Assembly (NCBI GenBank): GCA_034620365.1 | Contig: JAQGEQ010000110.1 | Location: forward strand, 657,936 to 721,935 | Direction of reading: 5' to 3' | Origin: Pegea sp. RAD2-039 | Taxonomy: Eukaryota; Chordata; Thaliacea; Salpida; Salpidae | DNA length: 64,000 nucleotides | In this document: in pieces, positions 1 to 11,898 of the stretch | How positions within the stretch are numbered: position 1 is the stretch's first letter | Layout of the letters: each line of letters begins with the position of its first letter | Notes under the pieces: generated by a model | Seen by the model: only the letters and a program-made list of their open reading frames with translations | The model's database searches: none | Told to the model about the DNA's origin: nothing | Translations under genes and position numbers: made by a program

Positions 1-3000
1 AAGACTTTGGTTTGAAAATTAAATTATTCTTAATTTTGTGTGAGGGAAAATTAAAGAAATTTAGAAAAAAGGTACCTTGCAACGGTTGGTAGGATTTCGG
101 CTGTCAGCAAATAGATTGCAAAATATGCCAAAGTTGCAAAGAATTTTGCCAAAAACATAAAAACAAGGCTGGTAGTTTTAAAACCTAAATATTTTCTTAA
201 TTAGCAAATGAAAGAATAGTAATCACTAATGACTTTAACATCTTGTCATTTAAATCATTTCAACAAATAATTAAACTAAAAGAACCAACTACCAAATTTG
301 GAAAATATAGTTGAAGTAATTAATGATATCCCTGTTAGAGTTTGTCCACTAGCCATTAATGTTCTTCTACCAAAAAAAGAAGTAAAGAAAAAAATGAATA
401 TTAATGAGCCGATTTCCATCAATCCATCTGAAATCATACAATAAACTATTTCAGTACTTATTCATTTTGACCGATTCTAAGTATTAATAACCTAGAACCA
501 TTTTTTGAATCAAGAAACTAACTTATAATGTTGTTCATAAAAACGTTGCCAGGTAGAATTTCCGCATTAAGACTGATCATAAAAAATGTAGACACTACTG
601 TAAACCTAATGAAGTATAACGATCCTTTAACTGTTTTAGAAAATATTTTCAAATTTTATATGAACTACTTCAATTGATGTATACATTGAAATTAAGTTAT
701 CATTGATTAACTTTTTTCATAAAAAATTTAATCATTTTCGGTAATAAAACAATTTCTAAAGTTTTTCTAAAAAGATGTTGACAACAAAACTACTGTTAAG
801 TCTTCCTAAATAAAAGATTTGTTATCAATGTTTAGAATGATTTTATTAGAAAAACTCACCAACAGAAAAGCAAACTTAACATGATTTTTCTTGAATCAGG
901 ATGTTTGACAAATATCAATAATGAATCATCGTCGGTAATGTTTGAATTCTGAAATTTTGTTGATAAAGTTAATTTGAAGCAATCATCTTCTGAAGATTGT
1001 AATATTGAAAAATATTATTGAAAGTAACAAATAAAATCTAAATAAACATTCTCAAGTACTGTCTTCAATGTCTTCAACTTTTGAAAAAAATCTAAAAGAA
1101 ATAAAGCATACTACCGATTTAGAAGTCGATTCAACAATCTCAGCTTTTTTCCATAAATCTTCATCAAGTTTTATTCCATTGAATTTTGCAATTTTCATTG
1201 CAACCTAAAAAATAAAACTTTCATCACTACAAGCAACTTGTAATTTCTGCTATTTAAAATTATAAAATTAATTATAAATATTATTTATTTACTTTTGATA
1301 ACAGCAAAGCTTAAAATTTTTGTTATAAATGTCATTCTTGCATAAAATCACAAACCTGTTTTCCTTGGTGATCTTTATTTTTTGAAAACAGCCATCTCGG
1401 GGATTCAGGAAGAAAAACGATCAAAATAACGATAGGACTTGCTATAATCGATGAATAGAACTAGAATATTGGAAAGTCAAGTTAATTGCGATTAAAAATT
1501 CTTTACCTAATTCACCAAAATATCAATAGATTTAAAAAACACATCAGAAACAAAATTGATCAGCATAAGAACATTTTTTTAAGTTTCTTGAAAATGAAAC
1601 CTTTATTTAATTATTTTCTTTGTCATTTTATAGTATGAACAAAAGCTTAAATTCTAACCAAAGCATTATTCCAATCTCTCCACAAGTAAGCAATTAAAGT
1701 GAAAACCATATAACCCAAGGGAAAAGACAAGTCGGTAATCAAGGAAAATAATGCTCTTTTTTCAATGCTTGCCAATTCTAAAGCTGAAAAAAAGATTATT
1801 TATTTCATACCTTAATCTACAAAATTCGACTTTACTTAATTTAATGCTTGCTAATTCCATAGCTAAAAAACGATTTCTATGCCTTTAATTTAAGTCTAAA
1901 AAGTGCAAACATTTCGAAAACATAAAAATCTATAAGAAAAATCTTAATTTGGATAAGTTAGTGAGCAAGGTTTAAATTTATATCAGATTACCATGCAAGT
2001 AAGAAACTGAAGACGCTGCCAGTCCAAAAAGTCCTGTAAAAAGACGACAAATAATATAGAAAGCTTTTGTTTGGCTATAGCTAGCTCCAAAGTTAAATAC
2101 CAATCCTCCAACATATGCAACTAAAAAAACTATTTTTCTTCCATATCTAAAGATATTAATAAAATCCATAGAATGAAAAAACAGCTATTGTAGGTTACCT
2201 ATCAGCTAGTGTGGCAGAAATCAGCAGTCCAATAAGGCAACCCAGTTGGTACATGCTTGTAGAAAGAGTTTTAAAAAAAGAATCTCCGCAAACCATGTTA
2301 AACTGTTAAAAGAACTTAATCAATACATTTTTAATAAAACTGCAATGTTTATATTATAAATAACATAGCCAGCTTGAATCTGGTGAATATTTCAAAAGTC
2401 AAAGCTCATTTACTTGAGTAGTAGCTGTTTTTGTAAAAATTGACTTATCATAGTGATATCCATTTTCACATGGGATCAGCGGAGCTTTCTTATCAACACA
2501 CTCAAGTGTTTTGTTACAGTTGGAAATATCATATCCATACCTATTATTCAAAATTACTTGTTGGTACAAGGAAAATAATCTAACAACATCAACCAACTTT
2601 AGTTACCTGCTACAACCATTATATTCATTTTTGCTTATGTCAAAACTTGTAGTTATATCTAAAATTGTTGATTCATTTTTCACATATTCATCTAAGGGTG
2701 ATACTTCACATCTGTACTCATTAAAGAATTGTTTCAGTGAAAATTAATTTTAATTTACTTTATTTTCTTGCTTTCTATAGATATTATTTTTAAATTCTTA
2801 TACACCAATAACAAACTAAATTATTTTATGTAGAAACTTTTGTTGTATTTTTATTGTAATAAAATGATGAGAATAACCTGAATTTTGGAGAATAAGCAAT
2901 AAAAACTGTGGAAATCGCTGTTAGTCCTTCGAAAGCATTTCCACAAATTAATAGGCAAAGCATCAGAATTTGAGCTTTTCCATCTTGACCGATATTTTTT

Positions 3001-3023
3001 GATATCAAATCAAAATGCAACAT
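1..3023 (-). CDS. SLC22-type organic ion transporter, copy 1 (3' end beyond window)
   Basis: Major facilitator superfamily plasma-membrane transporter of the SLC22 (organic cation/anion) type. Exons read on the minus strand: 3023-2878, 2711-2607, 2540-2414, 2302-2199, 2146-1992, 1783-1659, 1460-1356, 1204-1115, then about 1005-864, 610-525, 440-305 and 175-72. The first exon encodes TM1; the next two encode a Cys-rich extracellular loop ending in CENGYHYDKSIF, as in SLC22 loops. The D-R-Y-G-R-K motif spans the exon 4/5 junction, LPESPRWLFS lies in exon 7, CWFTVVSTFFMISLN in exon 10, FGRRTL in exon 11 and LLTAEILPTVAR in exon 12. Phases match at the junctions checked. The last exons lie past position 1. 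Substrate cannot be told. First exons supported by GT/AG sites; the start at 3023 is the only in-frame ATG of that exon. Positions 1-2512 are duplicated at 6730-9246. Confidence 0.85.
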
Positions 3024-3889
3024 TTTTATATTTTACCTAGCCAGTGGTAATAAACAAATATTTAACATGAATTCTTAAATATTTCAATTTCTAAAATTAA
3101 CTTTTAAACTAACTAAGTTTCTTATATTTTCGCTCAACTAGTTTTGCAAACTAATAAGATGTTATTATGAAACAAGTCTTAATAAATTAAATAAGAAAAA
3201 AAATCAAAAAATCCATCTAAGTGATCAATTTTGTGATACTAACAAAAACTAAGAAATTAAAGTTTCGACTTTTGTTTAAATAGTTTACATTCTGACTTTT
3301 TTCTATTTTTACAGAGCTGATAATAAGGTGCGGTTGGGTTTGTAAGTTTTAAATCTCTAACTGGTTTCATCTCTACTTGTATTTATTTCATCTAATTCGA
3401 CAAGAATCAAAACATTTATCATGAAATATAAACTTGTTTGAGTCAGCCACGTTTTTAGAATAAAAACAAAATCTAATCTTATCCTTTATTTCAACTTTTA
3501 ATTTATTAATTTTTTCATATTCTTTACAAGAGCTTTAAACTTTTTTAATAAGCAATTACAAAAAATTAGATAAATTACAAAAATTGTAATGAAGAAAATA
3601 TTGTTAAATAATGTCATTGACTAAAAGTAAAATCCAAAGTTTAAAGTATACAATGTGAGAATAATATAATTCTAAAAATTGTGATTATTAAACTTTAATT
3701 TGATGCTTAAGACAATTCAAGCCTTTATATTATTAATAATTTACTTATTTATGAGATACAAGTTTGAATAAAAGCACTTGAACATTTTCTGTCAATAATA
3801 CAATATAAACTGGTTTAAATCGAACTTGAACTTTAGTTGATTTTTTGCAAAACAATATGAGAAGTTTAAAATTGCTATTTTTTCGAACA
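3024..3889. other. AT-rich 5' flank of SLC22 copy 1
   Basis: No coding potential seen. A short stretch near 3500-3570 (CTTTACAAGAGCTTT...AATAAGCAATT) resembles 4320-4370, so this flank already contains pieces of the repeat that forms the neighbouring inverted repeat. Confidence 0.4.
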
Positions 3890-4765
3890 ATTTTTCAACA
3901 GTTAAATTCTTTAAAATGATTTAAAAAACTAGAAAATAAAAGGTAAAAATTTGCATTGAAGTTTTACAAAACTTATTAATAACTTTCTTTGTTCCAGAGA
4001 AAACATTGCAATTAGTAAAACTTCTATTTATTCTAACTTTTTCTTAGACTAAAATTACCACAAAAATGACGAAATTTTTGCAAAAATTATTGAAATCAAA
4101 AACTATTAGCAATTTTCCCAAACTTTTAGTGAAAAGCAGAAAAAGCAAGAAAGTACACTTTTTAAGATAGGAATTAATAAATCTTTCGTTTTCAGTCCTT
4201 TTTGCATCTTCAACTTGTTTAATTCTTCCCGAAACCAAGAATTGCAAATGGATGGAATCGATTGAAGAGGCGAAATACTTTTACACACACAAAAAACAAA
4301 TGTCTCTATCGATTTTTTTCATAATCTTTACAAGAGGATTCAGCTTTTTTAATAAGCAATTTCAAACAGGTTGGATAAAAGTTCTGAATCATATCTGAAA
4401 ATTTTGGAAACTTATAGTCTCATTAAAATTACATTAACAGATTAGTACACAACCAATCTGAAATAAAAATAAAGTTAACTTTAAACATTGCAAATGATTA
4501 ATAAACACTTTTTTACAAAGACAAGAACTTTATATTATAGAAACTCCCATATTTATTAATCCAACGCATGGCTGCAAGTAACAAATTCCATAGCTCTTAT
4601 AGCGTGCAAAAGTCAAATATTAAGAGTACAAATGTAATGTACGTCATAGGTATTTCAATTTAAGATTATTAAAAAAAAGATATTCAGATATGGTTTGAAA
4701 ACACTTCCCTTTATGGTTAAGTTTGAAGTAAATTCTTGAAAAATAACTGATAAAAAGAAGTTGTT
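3890..4765. repeat. Left arm of large inverted repeat
   Basis: This stretch is found again in reverse complement at 5511-6190. Matches include TGAAGTTTTACAAAACTTAT (about 3957), ATTGCAATTAGTAAAACTTC (about 4005), TTAGTACACAACCAATCTGA (about 4443) and GTCAAATATTAAGAGTACAA (about 4614). The arm is longer than its partner through scattered indels. The ORF-like stretches on the minus strand are judged fortuitous. Confidence 0.8.
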
Positions 4766-4989
4766 TGGTCTCTATGCTTATATTGCCGCATTTTAAGTAA
4801 ATTTACATTTTTGTTTCTCAATATGTTTTTTTCCCGACTTTATTGCTTTTTAAAAATCTCTAATATCTTTTAAGCTGTTGTCTATATAAACATCATTCAA
4901 GTAATTTTGTCCTCAAGTGATAGATAAACACTGTCAGTTTTTTCATTTTTTTTTGTTATTGTTTTTTTTTTATTTATAATTTATGTTTA

Positions 4990-5430
4990 AACAAAATAGG
5001 TGCTTTTATGACATAAAATAGTATAGTATTATAAATTAACTGACATAAATCTGTAACTTGTGTACAGTTATTACAAGAAAATCGGTGGCAGTATATTTCA
5101 ATTTGAAGTAAAGTAATATAACAAAAGCCTTATGTTTTTTGTATTTGAAGCTAAAAGCTTTATCAAATCAAATCGGTATAAAGGTGAAAAAACAGCATTC
5201 AAAATAATTTGCAGATTAAACTAAAACGAGATTATATATTATTCATCAATTTACTAAAAAACATGTTGTTTCAAATTATAATATTTAATTACTAACCACA
5301 TTTATATCACATTTATTTTCTTTAACAATTATATACTGAAGAAACCCCAATAAGACCGAGAAAATGTGTCAGTAAACATCCAACGACTCAGCAAAATTCA
5401 TCATAAGACAATCTTTTCCCTGCTGTCAAA
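4990..5430 (+). repeat. Repeat family A, partial copy 1
   Basis: Matches 9656-10090 closely, starting at ACAAAATAGGTGCTTTTA and running through AGAAAATCGGTGGCAGTATA, GACCGAGAAAATGTGTCAGT and ACTCAGCAAAATTCATCATA. It lies in the loop between the two inverted-repeat arms and stops where other copies continue into CAGCTGTCA. The small ORF over its right edge (5366-5578) crosses into the inverted-repeat arm and is unlikely to be a gene. Confidence 0.8.
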
Positions 5431-5510
5431 GAGCAATCGAGTCAGAAGTAACATAAAAAGAAACAAAAATATAAATCAGCTTAAAATGCAGCAAAATAAG
5501 TATATAGACC

Positions 5511-6190
5511 AAAGATTAAATAAGTTCTCTTTATCAGCTAATTTTCAAGAATTTACTTCAAACTTTACTACAAAATAAAGTGCTTTCAAACCATGTTAAA
5601 AATATGTGTTTTTGATGGTTCAGTGATCTTAAATTGAAATACCTACGACATACATTACATTTGTACTCTTAATATTTGACTTTTGAACGATATAACAACT
5701 TTTGAATATGTTACACGAAGCCATGCATTTTATTGATAAATATATATTGGAGGCCATGTGTTAGTAAATATGGGAGTTATTTCCACCTAAAATTCTTGTT
5801 TTTGTAGAAGAGTGTTTATTAATAGTTACAAATTTTCAGCTTATTTTTATTTTTGTTTCAGATTGGTTGTGTACTAATTAGTTAATCTATTTGTAGAAAG
5901 AATGCTTCCAATTGCTTCTACTTTTGGCTTTTTTTGGCTTTTCATAATAAGTTTGGAATAATTTGCTCCTAGTTTTTGATTTCAATAATTTTTTGCAAAT
6001 TTTGTCATTTTTTGTGGCAACTTTAGTCTAAGAAAAAGTTAAAATAGATAGAAGTTTTACTAATTGCAATATTTTCTCTGGAACAAAGAAAATTAATAAT
6101 AAGTTTTGTAAAACTTCAATACAAACTTTTACCTTTTGTTTTCTAGTTCTTAAAATCATTTTGAAGAATTTATTTGTTGAATTCTTCAGA
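5511..6190. repeat. Right arm of large inverted repeat
   Basis: Reverse complement of 3890-4765. Good matches include TTGTACTCTTAATATTTGAC (about 5663), CAGATTGGTTGTGTACTAAT (about 5860) and AAGTTTTGTAAAACTTCAAT (about 6101). Together with the left arm it could form a stem of roughly 700 bases with a loop of about 750 bases holding repeat A. Confidence 0.8.
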
Positions 6191-6460
6191 ATAATTAGAT
6201 GATGACGGACAAATTTTGATTGGAGTGACTGATTAAATGATTTTGATCAATTTAGGATTTTAACAAATATACTCTTGATTTAATCCATCAATCAAACTTG
6301 TAGTAACTCTTCTATTAGTGGTGTATGCTTTCTTTATAGATTATCACGTGATTATTTTGAAAACAAAAAAAGTATATTTAATGTATATAAATTAATCGGT
6401 TCTACAAAATATATATGAAAGTATATTTTATTCTAACATAAAAATGTTTTTTGAGCCTAC

Positions 6461-9246
6461 TTAATACTCCAAATACAGAGTTTGGAATCCAATTTCTGTA
6501 TAATTGAAAGTGAACGATAAATTGGGAAGAAAAAGATCCAATTCTACCGACAACGTTAAGAAAAGAACAACATCTTACTCTAAAATATAAGAAGTAAACT
6601 GAAATTAAATAGTCAAAGTCTATTGCTAAAAGTATAAGCTAACAAAAATTGTTTTATAATTACAGACATTAATCTTTGTTAAAAATAAAATCTAATTTCA
6701 GATAGTTTGAGGTTCTAAGTATTTTTGCCAAGACTTTGGTTTGAAAATTAAATTATTCTTAATTTTGTGTGAGGAAAAATTAAAGAAATTTAGAAAAAAG
6801 GTACCTTGCAACGGTTGGTAGGATTTCTGCTGTCAGCAAACCGATTTCAAAATATGCCAAAGTTGCAAAGAATTTTGCCAAAAACATAAAAACAAGGCTG
6901 GTAGTTTTAAAACCTAAATATTTTCTTAATTAGCAAATGAAAGAATAGTAATCACTAATGACTTTAACATCTTGTCATTTAAATCATTTCAACAAATAAT
7001 TAAATCTAAAAGAACCAACTACCGAATTCGGAAAATATAGTTGAATTAATTAATGATATCCCTGTCAGAGTTTGTCCACTAGCCATTAATGTTCTTCTAC
7101 CAAAAAAAGAAGTAAAGAAAAAAATGAATATTAATGAGCCGATTTCCATCAATCCATCTGAAATCATACAATAAACTATTTCAGTACTTATTCATTTTGA
7201 CCGATTCTAAGTATTAATAACCTAGAACCATTTTTTGAATCAAGAAACTAACTTATAATGTTGTTCATAAAAACGTTGCCAGGTAGAATTTCCGCATTAA
7301 GACTGATCATAAAAAATGCAGATGCTACTGTAAACCTAATGAAGTATAACGATCCTTTAACTGTTTTATAAAATATTTTTGAATTTTGTATAAACTACTT
7401 CAATTGATGTATACATCGAAATTAAGTTATCATTGATTAACTTTTTTCATAAAAAATTTAATCATTTTCGGTAATAAAACAATTTCTAAAGTTTTTCTAA
7501 AAAGATGTTGACAACAAAACTACTGTTAAGTCTTCCTAAATAAAAGATTTGTTATCAATGTTTAGAATGATTTTATTAGAAAAACTCACCAACAGAAAAG
7601 CAAACTTAACATGATTTTTCTTGAATCAGGATGTTTGACAAATATCAATAATGAATCATCGTCGGTAATGTTTGAATTCTGAAATTTTGTTGATAAAGTT
7701 AATTTGAAGCAATCATCTTCCGAAGATTGTAATATTGAAAAATATTATTGAAAGTAGCAAATAAAATCTAAATAAACATTCTCAAGTACTGTCTTTAATG
7801 TCTTCAACTTTTGAAAAAAATCTAAAAGAAATAAAGCATACTACCGATTTAGAAGTCGATTCAACAATCTCAGCTTTTTTCCATAAATCTTCATCAAGTT
7901 TTATTCCATTGAATTTTGCAATTTTCATTGCAACCTAAAAAATAAAACTTTCATCACTACAAGCAACTTGTAATTTCTGCTATTTAAAATTATAAAATTA
8001 ATTATAAATATTATTTATTTACTTTTGATAACAGCAAAGCTTAAAATTTTTGTTATAAATGTCATTCTTGCATCAAATCACAAACCTGTTTTCCTTGGTG
8101 ATCTTTATTTTTTGAAAACAGCCATCTCGGGGATTCAGGAAGAAAAACGATCAAACTAACGATAGGACTTGCTATAATCGATGAATAGAACTAGAATATT
8201 GGAAAGTCAAGTTAATTGCGATTAAAAATTCTTTACCTAGTTCACCAAAATATCAATAGATTTAAAAAACACATCAGAAACAAAATTGATCAGCATAAGA
8301 ACATTATTTTAAGTTTCTTGAAAATGAAACCTTTATTTAATTATTTTCTTTGTCATTTTATAGTATGAACAAAAGCTTAAATTCTAACCAAAGCATTATT
8401 CCAATCTCTCCACAAGTAAGCAATTAAAGTGAAAACCATATAACCCAAGGGAAAAGACAAGTCAATAATCAAGGAAAATAATGCTCTTTTTTCAATGCTT
8501 GCCAATTCTAAAGCTGAAAAAAAGATTATTTATTTCATACCTTAATCTACAAAATTCGACTTTACTTAATTTAATGCTTGCTAATTCCATAGCTAAAAAA
8601 CGATTTCTATGCTTTCATATTAAGTCTAAAAAGTGCAAACTTTTCGAAAAATTTCATAAAAATCTATACAAACAATCTTAATTTGGATAAGTTAGTGAGC
8701 AAGGTTTAAATTTATATCAGATTACCATACATATAAGAAACTGAAGACGCTGTCATTACAAAAACTCCTGTAAAAAGACGACAAATAATATATGAAGCTT
8801 TTGTTTGTCTATAGCTAGCTCCAAAGTTAAATACCAATCCTCCAACATATGCAACTAAAAGAACTATTTTTCTTCCATATCTAAAGATATTAATAAAATC
8901 CATAGAATGAAAAAACAGCTATTGTAGGTTACCTATCAGCTAGTGTGGCAGAAAACAGCAGTCCAATAAGGCAACCCAGTTGAAACATGCTTGTAGAAAG
9001 AGTTTTAAAAAATGAATCTCCGCAAACCATGTTAAACTGTTAAAAGAACCTAATCAATTCGTTTTCAATAAAACTGCAATGTTTATATTATAAATAACAT
9101 AGCCAGCTTGAATCTGGTGAATATTTCAGAAATCGAAGCTCATTTACTTGAGTAGTAGCTGTTTTTGTAAAAATTGACTTATCATAGTGATATCCATTTT
9201 CACATGGGATCAGCGGAGCTTTCCTATCAACACACTCAAGTGTTTT
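6461..9246 (-). pseudogene. SLC22-type transporter, copy 2 (5'-truncated tandem duplicate)
   Basis: 6730-9246 is a near-identical copy of 1-2512, exon for exon. It ends abruptly inside the third coding exon (at CTCAAGTGTTTT), so the first two exons with TM1 and the proximal loop are missing and no replacement start is seen. Its 3' side shows an exon that copy 1 has outside the window: 6579-6461 on the minus strand, reading NVVGRIGSFSS and then a hydrophobic stretch, in the position where SLC22 proteins have the GRIG motif after TM11. Differences include AIY to EIG in the TM11 exon, which places a glutamate in a membrane segment. The exons otherwise stay open, so a chimeric transcript cannot be excluded. 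Confidence 0.7.
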
Positions 9247-9655
9247 ATATTTTATAATATATTAAAATTTATATTTTCTTATTCTTCTGCAGTATTCTAA
9301 AGTTTTTATATTAATTAAACAAAAACCCACTTCTTATTTACCAGCTCATATTGCTTTGTTATTTTTAATATAAGAGCTATATATTTTGTCATATGCGGCC
9401 ATGTGTTGATTAAATATCATATAAAAAAGGTAATCACGTGGCTAAGTTTACTTTTTATAAGCTTGATTTTGGAACGAAAAATATCGAGAAAGGTAGAAAA
9501 AATGTTGAAGAAATTCTTTGATGATGACAACAATGAAGCACTTTCATTAAGCTTATTGTTAATCAGTAGTTTTGCTGGTTATATACATACTTCTTGTAAA
9601 ACTGCTTTCTAGTAATCTTTTTGAATGTTTAATAATTAAAGGTATCGACAATATT
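9247..9655. other. Junction sequence between SLC22 copy 2 and repeat A
   Basis: AT-rich. Near 9370-9412 it holds one member of a short dispersed repeat (TAAGAGCTATATATTTTGTC then GGCCATGTGTTGATTAAATA) also seen near 4560 (minus), 31090 and 54770. An open stretch of 69 codons at 9403-9612 starts inside that repeat and looks fortuitous. Confidence 0.45.
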
Positions 9656-11795
9656 ATATACAAAATAGGTGCTTTTAAGACATAAAATAGTAGAATTATA
9701 AATTAAATGACACAAATCCGTAACTCATGTACAGTTATTATAAGAAAATCGGTGGCAGTATATTTCAATTTGAAGTAAAGTAACATAACAAAAGCCTTAT
9801 GTTTTTTGTATTTGAAGCTAAAAGCTTTATCAAATCAAATCGGTATAAAGGTGAAAAAACAGCATTCAAAAAATGTTGCAGATTAGACTAAAACGAGATT
9901 ATATATTATTCTTTATCAATTTACTAAAAAACATGTTCTTTTAAATTAAAATATTTTATTACTAACCCCATTTATATCACATTTATTTTCTTGAACAATT
10001 ATATAATGAAGAAACCCGAATAAGACCGAGAAAATGTGTCAGTAAACATCCAATGACTCAGCAAAATTCATCATAAGCTAACTTTTTCCCAGCTGTCATC
10101 CGAGTGAACTAAAAATAGTAATTAATAAGTAATAAAATTTATTTTGGTTAAATTTATCAATGATATTTTTCTTAGCTAATAAAAAAAAATTATTTACTTT
10201 GTAACCACATTTTGTACAGCATTTTATCAAATTGAAGTATTAATTTGATTAAAAAGAATTATTAAAGAGATTAAAACATTAAAAAAGTAACCAGTTATTA
10301 AATTAGATCGCACCGTTTCAAAAAATGATTTTTGACAATTAAGTGTGAGAGATTAAACCAAAAAGTTAAATATTTAAATTATATAAGTAACTTTAGTTTT
10401 CAAACTTAAAATAATTGCTAAATTTATTAAATCAAAATATCAAAGAAAAACATTTAATTATTACAGAAATTCTATTTCATTTCACTTGTAACAATTATCA
10501 CAATTTGAGGTCTTATCATTAAATTAAAATATGTTGGATACTTTCTTGTCCATATCTAAATTATATAACGTGAAAATTATAAGACTTCTTCAAGTACACG
10601 AATAGTTCTGGTGTCTAAATGCAATTTACATGCTTGTTTTTACTAGTACATTATTTCCTAGAAAGGTTCAATTTGCAGCATATTGTCGCTGTAAGCATTG
10701 TGGCATGATCTTGTCAATAAACCACTGGCTAGAAGGCTGCGTTTTGCTACAAGGAAGCCTAGCTGGTTATAGTGGTCGTAGCGATGGCATTTCCAGGAAT
10801 TTTGTTGTTAATATTCAGTGTAGAAAAAAGAATTGGGGAGGCAGAGATTTTGCGAGTGACAAAGAATAAACAGTTGTTCCTTAAAACTTCTAAAAACAAA
10901 ACAAAAATCTAATAGAAGATTGTTGGATATTTTAAAACACTTTTATTCAACTCTGACTAAGATTTTTCACTAATTGCAGGAATATTATATAAATTCTTCA
11001 TTTCCAGTAACTCAGATAAACTAATTAAATGTATGACCTAAAACTTTTAACATAAGTTAACTTAAACCAATCGATAATTAAATAAAACTGTTTTTAATTG
11101 TAAGCTACACTAAGAGAATAAAATTTATTCAGAATTATTCTCAGAAATGTGTTTTAATTTTAGTTTTAATAGTAGACTGTGTTTCCCAAAAAAATAACTA
11201 CAAAAATAAAAAATATATACAAAGTACAATTTTATTGATACAAATGCGATCACATTTTAACTTTAAAAATCTACAACTTGCATTGAACAGTTTTTTATCA
11301 TTCTTATAATAGAAATCTAATACATTTACTGGTATAATGCTAACAAGAGTTAACAATCCAGAAAATTTGTAACAGCTTTTACTGTTTTCTTCAGAAAATT
11401 TGTATTTATGATATCAATATCTTTTAAAAAGTTCAATCATAAAATAGTATGAAAGTTAAAATTTCATTGTTTATTATTTCAAACTTCAAGTTGTAAATTT
11501 CTAGTTTTAATTGAAAAAAAAACTGTTTTATAAAATCGGAAACAAATTTAAAATTAAATTTCAACAGCATTTATTTTCAATACGATACTAAACACAACTA
11601 TTTTTAGAAGTAATCCTAGGCTATTTATAAACTTAGTTTGCAAATACATGGTCTCTATGTACTGACCTATAACTACTGTTAGATTTTAGAAGTTGTCTTT
11701 ACCTTGTACACAAGCATTGTGCGAGAATACACATTCAAGGAAGGTAATGAATAAAACTGGGCTACTATTTCAGCTATTTACATCTATAATACTTT
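9656..11795 (+). repeat. Repeat family A, longest plus-strand copy
   Basis: About 2.1 kb, matched over nearly its full length in inverted orientation by 18000-20030 and in direct orientation by 15291-16945. It begins at ACAAAATAGGTGCTTTTA. The far end (ACTGGGCTACTATTTCAGCT) lies about 100 bases before the stop codon of the flavin monooxygenase on the other strand. It contains a moderately GC-richer block near 10610-10890 with an open frame. I do not recognise the family; no terminal inverted repeat or transposase is visible. Confidence 0.75.
10630..10869 (+). CDS. Hypothetical 79-residue ORF in repeat A
   Basis: The open frame lies in the best conserved, most GC-rich block of repeat A. It begins MLVFTSTLFPRKVQFAAYC, has CRCKHCG and ends in a basic Asp/Lys-rich tail. 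Related frames are at 16131-16340 (shortened by a TGG-to-TGA change) and 18911-19189 on the minus strand (lengthened by an in-frame 39-base duplication). A weak resemblance of FTSTLFPRKVQ and GRSDGISRNFVV to the TM11 and GRIG region of SLC22 proteins suggests it could be a decayed transporter exon, but this is only an inference. Whether it is expressed is unknown. Confidence 0.3.
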   Translation: MLVFTSTLFPRKVQFAAYCRCKHCGMILSINHWLEGCVLLQGSLAGYSGRSDGISRNFVVNIQCRKKNWGGRDFASDKE

Positions 11796-11898
11796 AAAGA
11801 GCTGTACAAAAAATACTGGTGTCATACTAATAAGCATTTTAATTGAAGATTATTACTGATATTGAAATTATTGTCATTTACACCAAATCCATCGGTTC

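Noticed and set aside
4044..4288. Two overlapping minus-strand ORFs of 60-67 codons
   Set aside because: Low-complexity, inside an inverted-repeat arm, and not kept in the other arm.
8481..8681. 66-codon plus-strand ORF in SLC22 copy 2
   Set aside because: It is antisense to the exon encoding ELASIEKRALFSL and its intron; the same region in copy 1 has a different frame status.
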